NCBI GenBank assembly: GCA_965217175.1 | Contig: OZ244251.1 | Location: 2,728,001 to 2,792,000 of the forward strand | DNA length: 64,000 nt | Direction: 5' to 3' | Origin: Bin87 sp965217175 | Lineage (GTDB): Bacteria; Chloroflexota; Dehalococcoidia; Lucifugimonadales; UBA3495 | In this document: piece by piece, positions 52,821-61,649 of the stretch | How positions within the stretch are numbered: the first letter of the stretch is position 1 | How the letters are laid out: every line of letters begins with the position of its first letter | Notes under the pieces: generated by a model | Database searches by the model: none | Seen by the model: only the letters and a program-made list of their open reading frames with translations | What the model was told of the DNA's origin: nothing | Made by a program: the position numbers and the translations under genes

Positions 52821-53203
52821 GCGACCGGGGCAATCAGGATCGGAGCAGCATGGCGATGCCGGAAGCGCGGTATCCCTAACAGCGCCCCCGGCCTTTTCCG
52901 AACGTCGCCTGGTCGGGTTTGACGCCCGAAATAGCTCCGAACATATTGAGTGCCTTCGTTCAATGGTATTACGGGGAGACAACCGATGTAACAATGACGG
53001 TGCGGAACGCGCCCCGAACCAAGGATCTGCTTTACCCCGGCATATCAAGGACCGGTACCGAGCCATGTACATCGGACAATGGCCGTGCCCCACGCCCGAC
53101 ATCAGGTACCGGACAACCTGAAGGTCCAAAAGACGGCCACGAGATTACTTCATTGGCGGTTCTCTACCATAGGTGCAACTATCCTCAATATTGACCAAGT
53201 ATT

Positions 53204-53221
53204 AGGGCTAATCGACAATTG
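53204..53221 (+). repeat. Left inverted repeat of the IS5-type element
   Basis: An 18-base end identical to the reverse complement of 54057-54074. Confidence 0.85.
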
Positions 53222-53992
53222 CTAACCCCAGATGACAGAGGCTACCAAGTGCAGGGCTGACAGAAAATACAAGCTCTTGCGATCATAACGGGTGGCGATT
53301 CGGCGCCACTGCTTCAGTTTGTTGAAGGCTCGCTCAATCAGGTTGCGCTCCCGATACAGTTCCCGGTCGTATTCCCAAGGGTCCCTCCGGTTCGACTTGG
53401 GCGGTATAACCGCTTCGGCTCCCTGGTCCCGGATGAAGGCCAGTAGGCGATTGCTTTCATACCCCTTGTCGGCGATGACGGCCCCAGTCTCGATACCGGT
53501 CAGCAGAGGTATGGCTTGGGAGACATCCGCCCGCTGACCCCCGGTGAGAGAGAAACGCAGGGCGCCCCTGGGCATCAACAAGGAGATGAACCTTGGTGCT
53601 CAGTCCGCCGCGGGAGCGGCCCAGAGCCTCACGTTGGCCCCCCCTTTGCCACAGACCGCCTGCTGATGGGCCCGCACTATGGTGGAATCAATCATCACGT
53701 ATCTGTTGTCCGGGTCCTGCAGCAACACTTGGAAGATCCTCTCCCAGATTCCGGACCTGGCCCAGCGAGTGAAACGTTTGTGGACGCTTTTCCAGTTGCC
53801 ATACCCAGGGGGCAAGTCTTTCCACTGCGCGCCGCTGCGCAACACCCACAGGACGCCGTTGACGAAGGTTCGGTTGTCATTGGCCGTAACGCCGACCCAA
53901 CCGGGACGCCCCGGCAGGAAACTCTCCACCTGCCGCCATTGAGTGTTGCTCAACTCGTAACGCTCCACGTAAGTCCCTCCACCGCACTGCAC
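53222..53992 (-). pseudogene. IS5-family transposase with a frame-displaced middle
   Basis: The first 130 codons from 53992 read ELSNTQWRQVESFLPGRPG, VLRSGAQWKDLPPGYGNWKS and MIDSTIVRAHQQA with the first catalytic Asp. Family-like sequence EALGRSRGGLSTKVHLLVDA then lies in a different frame (about 53570-53635). From about 53565 the original frame resumes with RFSLTGGQRADVSQA, IADKGYES (second Asp) and the NLIERAFNKLKQWRRIATRYDR Glu-containing signature. Two compensating indels therefore surround the middle, so an active protein is unlikely unless translated by unusual shifting. Confidence 0.8.
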
Positions 53993-54056
53993 TTGCTCAG
54001 TTACACTCTACTCCTTGCGTGCAGTTCCTCTCCGACCACTTCAATCAGATTTCACC

Positions 54057-54074
54057 CAATTGTCGATTAGCCCT
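54057..54074 (-). repeat. Right inverted repeat of the IS5-type element
   Basis: An 18-base end matching the left end. It lies 176 bases upstream of the transglutaminase-like gene, so it closely borders the 54-64 kb block. Confidence 0.85.
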
Positions 54075-54250
54075 GGTTCCTCCTTTCGGCGTGTTCCCGG
54101 GTCGTTCGCTGGGATGGATTTGTGAGGTTGTTTCGGCCGGGTCTGCTTCCGTAATGGTCGCTCGTAGGCTCTGGAGTGTGCCGGTGTGCTATCGTGGGTT
54201 TGGAGCAGCCGGGATTTGGCCTCCGGTAATCGGCGCTCCCAGGGAGTTTG

Positions 54251-55618
54251 ATGACTGCTTTTGTTCTGCGGATCACAGATGAGTCATCGGGTCTGGCTTC
54301 GGCAATGAGGCTCCATGACCCCGAGGATCGCGCTCTACCTCTGGGTCGCCTATTGGACGTCCGGTTCCAAGACTGGGACGGCTCCGACCCTTCGGTATCG
54401 GTGTTGCCCGAGCATAGCCACGGTTTGCGCTGTCTGCAGGACCTGGTGTACCGGTTGGGTTCTGGGTCGGTCGCCATGTGGCCTGGGGTTGGATTCCTTC
54501 AGGACGGCATTCCGTTGGACCTGGGGTCTGGGGCAGTGGCCCGGAGGGCTGTTGCCGGCGACGTCGAGTTCAACCTGGTGGATCTGACGTTGGATCGGAG
54601 CTGCTCGGACTATGGCCGGGACTGGGCTGCTTTCCACGCCCGCCGCTGGGGGCTCGCGGCTGATGAGTACGAGGATTTTGTGGCCGGCGCTCTGGAGGCC
54701 GGTGGCTGTGATGAGGGTGTGTTGGATCTTGATGCGACGGATAGTGGGCTGGGTTTGGTGCTGGCGCTGGCCCGTCGGATCTTCGGGAGCGACTTCGAGA
54801 ACTATTCGCGCTTCGTCGATGGTGGGCTCCGTTTCCGCACTGGAGATCAGGCGGTGCTCAACATGGCGGCTGGGTACGGCGGGGTTTGTGCGGAGAAGGT
54901 GCAGGCTCTAAAATTCCTGACCGATCATTACGGTCTGGAATCGGAGTACCTCCTGGCTGGCCCGGCGGGCGGCCGTCCGCCGGTGGACCGGCTCAGGGAA
55001 CTGCTCTGCACGCTGGATTTCAGGTTCGCCAAGCGGCACATGCGCTACTGGCATCATCTCGCGCTTTTGTACTGGCTGGACGGCGAGCCGTTGGTGGTGG
55101 ACGCCACGGGCGGCTGTTTGCCCTTCGTCTTCAGTCTTGGTGGCGCGGCCCGGCGTCTCTTGGATTTGGGCGAGCCGGTGCGGGTCAGGATGGTGGGCGA
55201 GCCGGAGGACTACTGCTATCACCGGGTTGATCAGGACGTGCCGCTGGGTCTCCTGCTGGCGCTGGAGTGCCGGCTGGACGGGGCGGACATGGTGCAGGTC
55301 TTTGAGAACGAGCTGGGCCTCTATCTTTCCGAGCGGTATTACGTCATGCCGTTGCCGTACCGGAGCCAGGCCGAATATGGTCGCTTGCGTGCCGAGTACG
55401 AGGAATATTGCCTCCGTCTGGGGCTATGCTGGGATGTCAGTCCCGATTGGGCTCTGGACGGCGCGGTGGGTCGCCGGTTCGCCGCCGGTTGTCCCGCCGT
55501 TGCCGCCGCGGTCTTGGGTTGCCGGGACCGATTGTTTGAGCGCTACGACGACTGGCTGGAGGCAGAGCACAACGCTGGGCTGGTGGTCATCGACCTGCGG
55601 GGTTCCGGCGGGCGATGA
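54251..55618 (+). CDS. Transglutaminase-like cysteine protein, first gene of the SecA-like operon
   Basis: The 455-residue protein has a transglutaminase/papain-like triad in order and at normal spacing: Cys213 in YGGVCAEKVQALKFL, His268 or His269 in YWHHLALLYWL, and Asp284 in EPLVVDATGG. The FLTDHYGLESEYLLAG stretch after the Cys also resembles transglutaminase-fold proteins. The 200 residues before and 170 after match nothing I know. It could be a peptidase, a cross-linking enzyme or an inactive scaffold. The ATG at 54251 follows cagggag; a TTG one codon earlier is possible. Its last codons overlap the SecA-like start (atga), so the two are coupled. No signal peptide is seen. Confidence 0.6.
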   Translation: MTAFVLRITDESSGLASAMRLHDPEDRALPLGRLLDVRFQDWDGSDPSVSVLPEHSHGLRCLQDLVYRLGSGSVAMWPGVGFLQDGIPLDLGSGAVARRAVAGDVEFNLVDLTLDRSCSDYGRDWAAFHARRWGLAADEYEDFVAGALEAGGCDEGVLDLDATDSGLGLVLALARRIFGSDFENYSRFVDGGLRFRTGDQAVLNMAAGYGGVCAEKVQALKFLTDHYGLESEYLLAGPAGGRPPVDRLRELLCTLDFRFAKRHMRYWHHLALLYWLDGEPLVVDATGGCLPFVFSLGGAARRLLDLGEPVRVRMVGEPEDYCYHRVDQDVPLGLLLALECRLDGADMVQVFENELGLYLSERYYVMPLPYRSQAEYGRLRAEYEEYCLRLGLCWDVSPDWALDGAVGRRFAAGCPAVAAAVLGCRDRLFERYDDWLEAEHNAGLVVIDLRGSGGR

Positions 55619-58600
55619 GTGCCCGGCCCGGCTTCTGGCGGGGTTTTTCCGGGGGCGGGTTCGGGCCCGGGCGTGAGGGTCGTCTGCTGGCTCGGATACG
55701 CGCCTTTCGGGATGAGGCCGGGGTTGGTGAATGGCCGGACGTCCGGCTACGGGACGTGGCACGTTCGCTGGCGGACTTGGCTTCCGACGAGGGTCTGGTG
55801 CGGGGGTTCGCGGTGGTTGACGAGACGGTGCGGCGGCGGCTGGGCTGCTGGCGGGTCTTCGGGATGGATTTTGAGGCTGAGCCGGTTGCGGTTGCCCGGG
55901 CCAGGCGGGCTTGGTCTGAGGCTGGCCCCGGCGGCTGCGGCGACGTGCTGTTGCCTGGGGAGTTCTACCGGGAGGTTCGCTCCCTGGCTGGGGAATGGCC
56001 GGAGCTGCTGTTGGAGCCGACGGATCGACAGCTCTTGGCGGGCCTGCACCTGTGGACGGGCCGGGTGGTCGAGTTGGCGTCCGGGGAAGGTAAGACGGTT
56101 TCCATCGTCTTCCCGGCTATGTTTCACGCTCTGTCCGGGCGCACGGTTCACGTTGGCACGGCCAACGACTATCTGGCCGCCCGGGACTGGGGTTCTCTGG
56201 AGGCAGTGTATCGTGCGCTGGGCGTAACGGCGGGGTACGTGGTGGCCAGTATGGACGCTCCGGCGCGTCTTGCGGCCTATGGCTGTGGTGTAGTTTACGG
56301 GACGGTTCGGGAGTTTGGGTTCGACTATCTGCGGGATCAGCTGGTAACAGTGGCGAAGGAATGTGTGCAGGGGCCGCTGGACGTGCTGATCGTCGATGAG
56401 GCTGACCAGGTACTTCTGGACGAGGCGGTTACGCCTCTGGTTATTGGCGGTGACCCGGTGTTGGGACGTGGGGTGATTGTCCGGGCGGAGCGGGTGGTCC
56501 GTGAATTGGTGGACGAGCAGCGCCGCATGGCTGGCAGCTTTCGGCGGACTTTGGCCGGATTGGGCGACGGTGTTGGCGACGGAGATCGGGCTCTCTGGTT
56601 GGCCCGGGGGTTGGTGGCCGACCCATTTGACTCCGACGTGAGGGCACTGGTTGCCGGTCGGGCCGGGCTATGGCGCCGGGTCCGTAGTCTGCTGGATGAG
56701 GATGGGTCGGGCCGTCCGGCTCCGGCCGTGGTGGAGGGTATGTATTGTCTGGTGGATCCCGAGGGTCGGTACTGCTCTCTGCAACCCGCGGGGCTGTCTT
56801 TCCTTGAGGAGCGTCTGGGGGACCTGTTTTTTGCGGGTCAGGATCCGTCGGGTGTGCTGGAGGGTCGGTCGGGGCTATTGGGTCAGATGTATCAGTTGCT
56901 GCGCGCTCACCTGTTGCTGCGGCGGGACGTTGACTACGTGGTGGACGATGGTCGTGTGGTGCTTGTGGACCGGGAGACGGGTCGGCCCAGGCTTGACTCC
57001 CACTACCGGGACGGTATGCAATCTGCGGTGGAGGCGAAGGAGGGTTTGGTCGTTCATCCCGACCGTCGAAATCTGGCGGAGTTGGGAGTGCCCGGGCTGG
57101 TGCGGCTCTATGCTGGTGTGTGCGGTGTGACGGGAACGGCAAAGTCCTCTGCGGACGAGTTCCGGCGCCTTTACGGGTTGGAGGTGGTGGTGGTGGCGTC
57201 GGATCCTGGGTTCAGGCGTTTCTTGGGCAGCCGGGTGTACCCGAGTGCTGATGATCAGCTTGACGCGGTGGTTGATGAGGTTAAGTACTGCGGGTCTTCG
57301 GGTCGGCCGGCGCTAGTGTCCTGTCGCACTGTGGAGAGGTCCCTGCTGATCAGTCGCCGGCTTGAGGCTGAGGACGTGCTCCACGGGCTGCTGAACGCGC
57401 GTACTGTGGTTGGGGAGGTCTCGGTGGTGGGAGCGGCGGGGACGCTTTGGGCGGTTACGGTGGCCACCAACATGGCGGGTCGTGGGACCGACGTGGTCTT
57501 GTCGCCGGGCATCGATGACCGAGTGCTGGAGGGCTTCGTCGAGGTGTTGAGGCTCCGCTGCACGGCGGGTGAGGGTGAGGCGGTTGTGGTGCGAGCGAGC
57601 ACGGGAACCGAGGCGGCGCTCTTGGCCCGTCGGCTGTCTGGGGAAACTGACCTGGTCCTGTTGCGTTGTGGGGGGGGTAAGGGCCGGTTGTTGGTGGGTC
57701 CGTCCTGGGCTGATTCTACTTGGGCTGATTCTTCATGCGTGCCTGCTCATTCTGAGCTGGAGTTTGGGTTGGGGTTGCACTTGATCAGCACCGAGTTCAA
57801 CGAGTCGCCGAGGGTGGCGTTGCAGCTGGAAGGCAGGGTGGGCCGACAGGGGGCGTTCGGGTCGGGGCGCAGCCTGCTGGTGGCCTCGGACCCGGGGCTG
57901 AGCGGCATGGACTTTGGGGAGTTGGGCACTGACGACGCGGGGCGTGCTTGCTGGCAGGGTCGAGCGGTGGATATGGAGCTGGAGCGGCAACGTGAGGCGG
58001 CCCGTCTGGATGCTGCCCGGGCCAGGGACGTTGCGGTGGAATATGGTGCGGTGATGGACCTCTGGGCGCACAACTACTACCGGATCAGGCGTGATCTCGT
58101 GTCGGGTTCGGCGGGGTTGCTGGATGCCTGGGCTCGCGGTGGGGTCTCGGGAGCTGTGGATGGCCTGGTTTCTCGTCATTTCCCGGGGCTGACGGTGGAC
58201 GGTTACGCCGAGCGTTTCGCGGCTTTGTCCCATAATGTGAGGAAAACCTTTGGGTTGGACGCTGGGGCTGCCTTGGGTTGTTCTCTCGACGACCTGGGTT
58301 CCCGGTTGGGCGACCTGGTGACTGGGCGCCTGGAGGATATACGCCGGGTCTTGGGTCGGGCGCGTTTCTCAGAGTTGGTGCGGTTGCTGGCCCTTGGGGT
58401 GGGAGACGAGCTGTGGGAGGTTCATCGGGAGCTGTTGCGTGGCATGGGCACGGGTTCCCGGCTCGGCGGTTTGGAGTTACGGACTGCTTTGGCGGAGTAC
58501 GTGATCTGGGCCGACCGGCAGTGGTGGGAGTTTGTGGAGGTGTGGCGCGGGGTATTCCTGTCGCGTCTGTGCCTTTTCCCACTGGACGGTCTGGACGGTG

Positions 58601-58656
58601 CTGGGTCTGCTGACCCTCCGGTGGTGGTGCCCGACCTGATGGGGTTGGTAGAATGA
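55615..58656 (+). CDS. Divergent SecA-like ATPase
   Basis: The 1013-residue protein keeps the SecA motor motifs in order: ELASGEGKT with Walker A at 157-161, VHVGTANDYLAARD, VDEADQVLLDEAVTPLVIGG with Walker B at 260-264, GVTGTAKSSADEF near 506, ATNMAGRGTDVVL at 617-629 and QLEGRVGRQGAFGSGRS near 737-752. Walker B reads DEAD where housekeeping SecA has DEVD. The preprotein-binding and helical regions are strongly changed, the first 110 residues are unlike SecA, and the zinc-binding C-terminus is absent. It is best read as an accessory translocase motor or a SecA-derived ATPase with a new role. It overlaps the previous gene by four bases. Confidence 0.8.
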   Translation: MSARPGFWRGFSGGGFGPGREGRLLARIRAFRDEAGVGEWPDVRLRDVARSLADLASDEGLVRGFAVVDETVRRRLGCWRVFGMDFEAEPVAVARARRAWSEAGPGGCGDVLLPGEFYREVRSLAGEWPELLLEPTDRQLLAGLHLWTGRVVELASGEGKTVSIVFPAMFHALSGRTVHVGTANDYLAARDWGSLEAVYRALGVTAGYVVASMDAPARLAAYGCGVVYGTVREFGFDYLRDQLVTVAKECVQGPLDVLIVDEADQVLLDEAVTPLVIGGDPVLGRGVIVRAERVVRELVDEQRRMAGSFRRTLAGLGDGVGDGDRALWLARGLVADPFDSDVRALVAGRAGLWRRVRSLLDEDGSGRPAPAVVEGMYCLVDPEGRYCSLQPAGLSFLEERLGDLFFAGQDPSGVLEGRSGLLGQMYQLLRAHLLLRRDVDYVVDDGRVVLVDRETGRPRLDSHYRDGMQSAVEAKEGLVVHPDRRNLAELGVPGLVRLYAGVCGVTGTAKSSADEFRRLYGLEVVVVASDPGFRRFLGSRVYPSADDQLDAVVDEVKYCGSSGRPALVSCRTVERSLLISRRLEAEDVLHGLLNARTVVGEVSVVGAAGTLWAVTVATNMAGRGTDVVLSPGIDDRVLEGFVEVLRLRCTAGEGEAVVVRASTGTEAALLARRLSGETDLVLLRCGGGKGRLLVGPSWADSTWADSSCVPAHSELEFGLGLHLISTEFNESPRVALQLEGRVGRQGAFGSGRSLLVASDPGLSGMDFGELGTDDAGRACWQGRAVDMELERQREAARLDAARARDVAVEYGAVMDLWAHNYYRIRRDLVSGSAGLLDAWARGGVSGAVDGLVSRHFPGLTVDGYAERFAALSHNVRKTFGLDAGAALGCSLDDLGSRLGDLVTGRLEDIRRVLGRARFSELVRLLALGVGDELWEVHRELLRGMGTGSRLGGLELRTALAEYVIWADRQWWEFVEVWRGVFLSRLCLFPLDGLDGAGSADPPVVVPDLMGLVE

Positions 58657-58699
58657 TCTTGAAACGCTCTCTGCTTGACGCAGGAAGGAGATAAACGCC

Positions 58700-59578
58700 A
58701 TGTCTGGAAATGTTAGCCGGAAAGTGCTGGCTGTTTCGGCCGGCGGGTTGCTGGTTACGTCGCCGTTGCTGGCGGCCTGTACCCCGGTTGCCGCTGCCGA
58801 GCCGGCGGGATACCGTGATTGGGTGGCCACCGACGGCGCGGCTGGTCGGATCAACATGGACGATGTGCAGGCGGCGTTTCAGGACTCCACCAGCGCCAGC
58901 GATTTTGAGACTCGGGTGAACGAGATTTACGAGGGGGACGGGGTTATTTTGGTGCGGGTTGCCCAGGAAACGGACCGCATGGTGCTGGAGGGCTGGGAGG
59001 ATCTGGACGGGAACGCCGAGGTTGACGATGTGGTGGATGACCTGATGTTCTCCATCGTGCGGCAGGACGGCCAGCACGAGATGGTTGGGCATCACGCCAA
59101 CTCGTACTATCGCAGCAGCTTTGGAGGTGGGGACTTCCTCTTTTTCTACCTGCTGGCGGGTGGCCTGAGGGGTAACAACTACTACTATCAGACGCCTTCG
59201 CACCGTGGGCCGGTGCTGCGTCAGCAGCGTGACACCTACCGCGGGAGTTCCCAGTACCGGGCCCAGCAGGGGTCGAACCGGGGTTACACAACACGTCAGC
59301 AGTCCTATCAGGGTTCTCGTTACCAGGAGGCTGGTCGCAACTTGGGGAATAGCCGTTCCACCTATCAGACGGTGCGAAAGACCACCGGCACCTTCCGGAG
59401 CAGCGCTTCCTTCTCCAGCGGGCGCAGCAGTTCCATCCTCGGGGGGGCTGGTGCGGGCTCCGGGTCTTCGATCTCCAAGGGTGGCGGCGGTTTGTGGGGC
59501 GGTGGATTCAGTGGTGGAGGTGGCGCTGCGGCGGTGAAGGTCGATCGTGCGCTGGCCCGCTTGGTGCGGGTGGGATGA
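58700..59578 (+). CDS. Putative lipoprotein with Ser/Tyr/Gln and Gly-rich tail
   Basis: The 292-residue protein has a signal with lipobox LAAC (Cys27), so it should be anchored outside the cytoplasmic membrane. Residues 35-130 form an acidic globular part (YEGDGVILVRVAQETDRMVLEG, then DDVVDDLMFSIVRQDGQ). A short hydrophobic DFLFFYLLAGGL and a long low-complexity tail follow: Ser/Tyr/Gln/Arg repeats, then Gly-Ser-rich, as in extracellular fibre-like or TPM-type tails. aaggagataa precedes the ATG. Its stop overlaps the next start (atga). It could be a substrate or outer partner of the SecA-like motor. Confidence 0.65.
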   Translation: MSGNVSRKVLAVSAGGLLVTSPLLAACTPVAAAEPAGYRDWVATDGAAGRINMDDVQAAFQDSTSASDFETRVNEIYEGDGVILVRVAQETDRMVLEGWEDLDGNAEVDDVVDDLMFSIVRQDGQHEMVGHHANSYYRSSFGGGDFLFFYLLAGGLRGNNYYYQTPSHRGPVLRQQRDTYRGSSQYRAQQGSNRGYTTRQQSYQGSRYQEAGRNLGNSRSTYQTVRKTTGTFRSSASFSSGRSSSILGGAGAGSGSSISKGGGGLWGGGFSGGGGAAAVKVDRALARLVRVG

Positions 59579-60639
59579 GGCCGATGTCCGGGGGTATCCG
59601 GGACGGGTTGTCGGTTTCGGTTTGGACTGACCGCTTTCCCCACGACACCTACTTGGACGCGGTCCTGTCCGATGATGCCCGTGTCCTGACGCTGCGTTCG
59701 TTATTGGATGGGCTTTTCCCCGGGAACGCTTCCGAGCGGTCCGAGGTGTTGGCTGGACTGGATTGCGTCGGCAATCCTGACCTGCCCGCCTGTTACGCCG
59801 AGCTGTTTGAGCTGGTGGGCCAGTGGCGTGAGGGTTTCTGCCAATTGTCGTTTTACACCGGGCGTGGTTGGGGCTCTCTGGCCCAGGCTGACGTTCCGAT
59901 TGCCCCGCGCATCCACGGCCCGGCCTTTTGCGCCGGCCCGGCCAGCGGGGGAGGTGATCTGTTGCTGCGTCTGGCGCCGCGTTACCGTCCGCTGGATTGG
60001 GGGGTGGCCGCTGGTTACGTGGGCGACTTGGACGAGTGGTTGGACTGGATGCGGGCCTGCCTGGTTCTCTACTTCGTGGGCAAGTGCGCTTGTCGGGTGC
60101 CATCTCCGGCGGCGCTGGATCGTGGAGAGCCGTGCTGGCCGGTGGTTGCCGGCCTGTACCAGCGGCGTTTGCTGGGACTGGGCTCGGACGGGTTCTCCCG
60201 GGTGACCGAGTTGGGTCGGTCTTTCATCGGCTGGTTGGTGGCTGAGACTGAGGGCCTCATTGATCGATTCGACCTCTATTCGGACGTCCTGTGGGGTGAA
60301 GGCGGGCAGCCGGTGGAGTTCGGGACCGGGATGGGCGACGACCTGCGGGTTCTGGCGTTGATGACGGAGGGGCTGGATCCGCTGCGGGCCGTGTTCCTGC
60401 TGCAGCTCTACGACGGGATTCCCGACGCGTGGGCAGATTCTTGGGCGTCGGTGGTTGGAGACGTCCGCGCGTTTGACCATCTGCTGGAGCCGGTGGTGAA
60501 CCGCGCTTTTCCAGCGCCGGATGCTGGTGTTTTGTCTGTCATTATCGAAGGCGGCCAGGTTGTGTTGGATGCTCGGGCGGCTGCGGAGCAGGCCCGTGTT
60601 GCTGACGCTGGGATACGGGCTCGGCTGCTGGCGCTCTGA
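59575..60639 (+). CDS. Unknown protein, fourth gene of the SecA-like operon
   Basis: The 354-residue protein has no recognised domain, signal peptide or membrane segment. It is rich in Leu, Asp and Trp and seems mostly helical, for example DLDEWLDWMRACLVLYFVGKCAC and VTELGRSFIGWLVAETEGLIDRFDLY. The ATG overlaps the lipoprotein stop, so it is translated with it; a second ATG three codons on is possible. Context suggests a cytoplasmic adaptor or chaperone for the SecA-like motor, but that is only inference. The next gene is convergent, 24 bases away. Confidence 0.5.
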   Translation: MRPMSGGIRDGLSVSVWTDRFPHDTYLDAVLSDDARVLTLRSLLDGLFPGNASERSEVLAGLDCVGNPDLPACYAELFELVGQWREGFCQLSFYTGRGWGSLAQADVPIAPRIHGPAFCAGPASGGGDLLLRLAPRYRPLDWGVAAGYVGDLDEWLDWMRACLVLYFVGKCACRVPSPAALDRGEPCWPVVAGLYQRRLLGLGSDGFSRVTELGRSFIGWLVAETEGLIDRFDLYSDVLWGEGGQPVEFGTGMGDDLRVLALMTEGLDPLRAVFLLQLYDGIPDAWADSWASVVGDVRAFDHLLEPVVNRAFPAPDAGVLSVIIEGGQVVLDARAAAEQARVADAGIRARLLAL

Positions 60640-60663
60640 GCGTGGGCCGGTTCGCTGGTTCCC

Positions 60664-61551
60664 TCAGATGGCGACGAGCAGGATGAGGGCGGAGCTGATG
60701 GCTACCGTGCTCTCTACGATGGCAACTCCGATGTTGCGGCCTGCTGCCAGCGCTTCGGAGGTCTTTGTTCTCGGCAGTATGAGGGTGTCGACGGCGAGCC
60801 TGATCAGGTAGAGCATGGCGAAGCCGAAGATGGCGAAGACTCCGAATTCGATGAGGCTTGTCGTCCAGCCGAAGAAGTCGCCGAAGGTGGCCTTGAAGAT
60901 CACGAGTCCGATGGCGACCAGGTTGCCGCCCAGGGCGATGCCGACGGCAGGGTTGCCGGATTCGATTTCGTCGTGGATGTTGAAGGGCGTGGTCCACTCG
61001 TAGAACAGGGCAAACAGGATTAGGGCGGTGAGGCCGAGGCCGAAGAACGCCAGGGCGTTGAGGGGGCTGCCGTAGCCGGCGATGGCTCCGGCGATGGCTA
61101 GTCCGGCGGCGACGTTGATTCCGAATTCGGCGGCGGCGACGCCCACGTTTTGGTCTTCGACGATCTCTTTCTCTACTTGGAACTTGTAGAGCACCAGCCG
61201 GTCGGTGAGGAGCCGTACCAGGTTTAGGGCGACGACGCCGGCCATGGCGTAGGCGAAGGTCCATAGCAGCTGCATCCCGAACGCCCGGTCGATGCCCAGG
61301 CCGGAGTTGGGGTTGGCGTCCCACTGCTGGGGTTGGAACACGGCGCCGACGAACACGATGATCACGCCCAGGAGGTAGCCGGAGAGGCGCAGGGCGACGG
61401 CTGTGTTCTTCTTGGTGACGATCTCCTCTTCGAGCTTGTGGCGGGTCACGATTTCGCGAGCGAGGGTTGCGAGGACCAGTATGGCCACTCCCAGCGCGAC
61501 GTAGATCAGTCCGCGCGGCAGGAATGTTAGGATGTCAATCAAGGTGTCCAT
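60664..61551 (-). CDS. DUF350 (UPF0719) membrane protein
   Basis: The 295-residue protein has about eight hydrophobic segments arranged as repeated DUF350 units. Each unit has two helices and a conserved link such as VTKKNTAVALRLSGYLLGVII, VEDQNVGVAAAEFGINVAAG and IESGNPAVGIALGGNLVAIG. DUF350 proteins recur beside PspA and DUF4178 genes in bacterial envelope-stress clusters, but their activity is unknown. It is read towards the SecA-like operon and away from pspA, and is probably co-transcribed with the DUF4178 gene upstream of it. Confidence 0.8.
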   Translation of the reverse strand: MDTLIDILTFLPRGLIYVALGVAILVLATLAREIVTRHKLEEEIVTKKNTAVALRLSGYLLGVIIVFVGAVFQPQQWDANPNSGLGIDRAFGMQLLWTFAYAMAGVVALNLVRLLTDRLVLYKFQVEKEIVEDQNVGVAAAEFGINVAAGLAIAGAIAGYGSPLNALAFFGLGLTALILFALFYEWTTPFNIHDEIESGNPAVGIALGGNLVAIGLVIFKATFGDFFGWTTSLIEFGVFAIFGFAMLYLIRLAVDTLILPRTKTSEALAAGRNIGVAIVESTVAISSALILLVAI

Positions 61552-61649
61552 TTTGGTCTGCTCCGTGTTGTTGACTGGTGGCGCCGGCTGGCGCGTTGGG
61601 ATCTTTAGTCCAGGGTGGCTGAGGGTAATGCAGGCGGATGGTTGACATT

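Larger units (their letters stand above)
53204..54074. mobile_element. IS5-family insertion sequence with perfect 18-bp inverted ends
   Basis: Inverted repeats agggctaatcgacaattg lie at 53204-53221 and, reversed, at 54057-54074, with no mismatch. The 871-bp length and the enclosed transposase fit the IS427-like group of the IS5 family. No clear target duplication is seen in the flanks. The perfect ends suggest recent movement, in contrast with the damaged transposase. Confidence 0.85.

Noticed and set aside
53560..53640. Programmed frameshift in the IS5-type transposase, as in two-frame IS5 relatives
   Set aside because: Two shifts of opposite sign are needed and the outer parts share one frame, which fits compensating indels better than one programmed shift.
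56441..57142. Minus-strand open frame opposite the SecA-like gene
   Set aside because: Pro/Arg-rich shadow of the SecA motor region, with no domain resemblance.
58085..60103. Long minus-strand open frame of 672 codons opposite the SecA-like, lipoprotein and unknown genes
   Set aside because: It is Pro/Arg/Thr-rich, spans three genes whose plus-strand products have family motifs and coupled starts, and is explained by the G-rich codon use of the plus strand.
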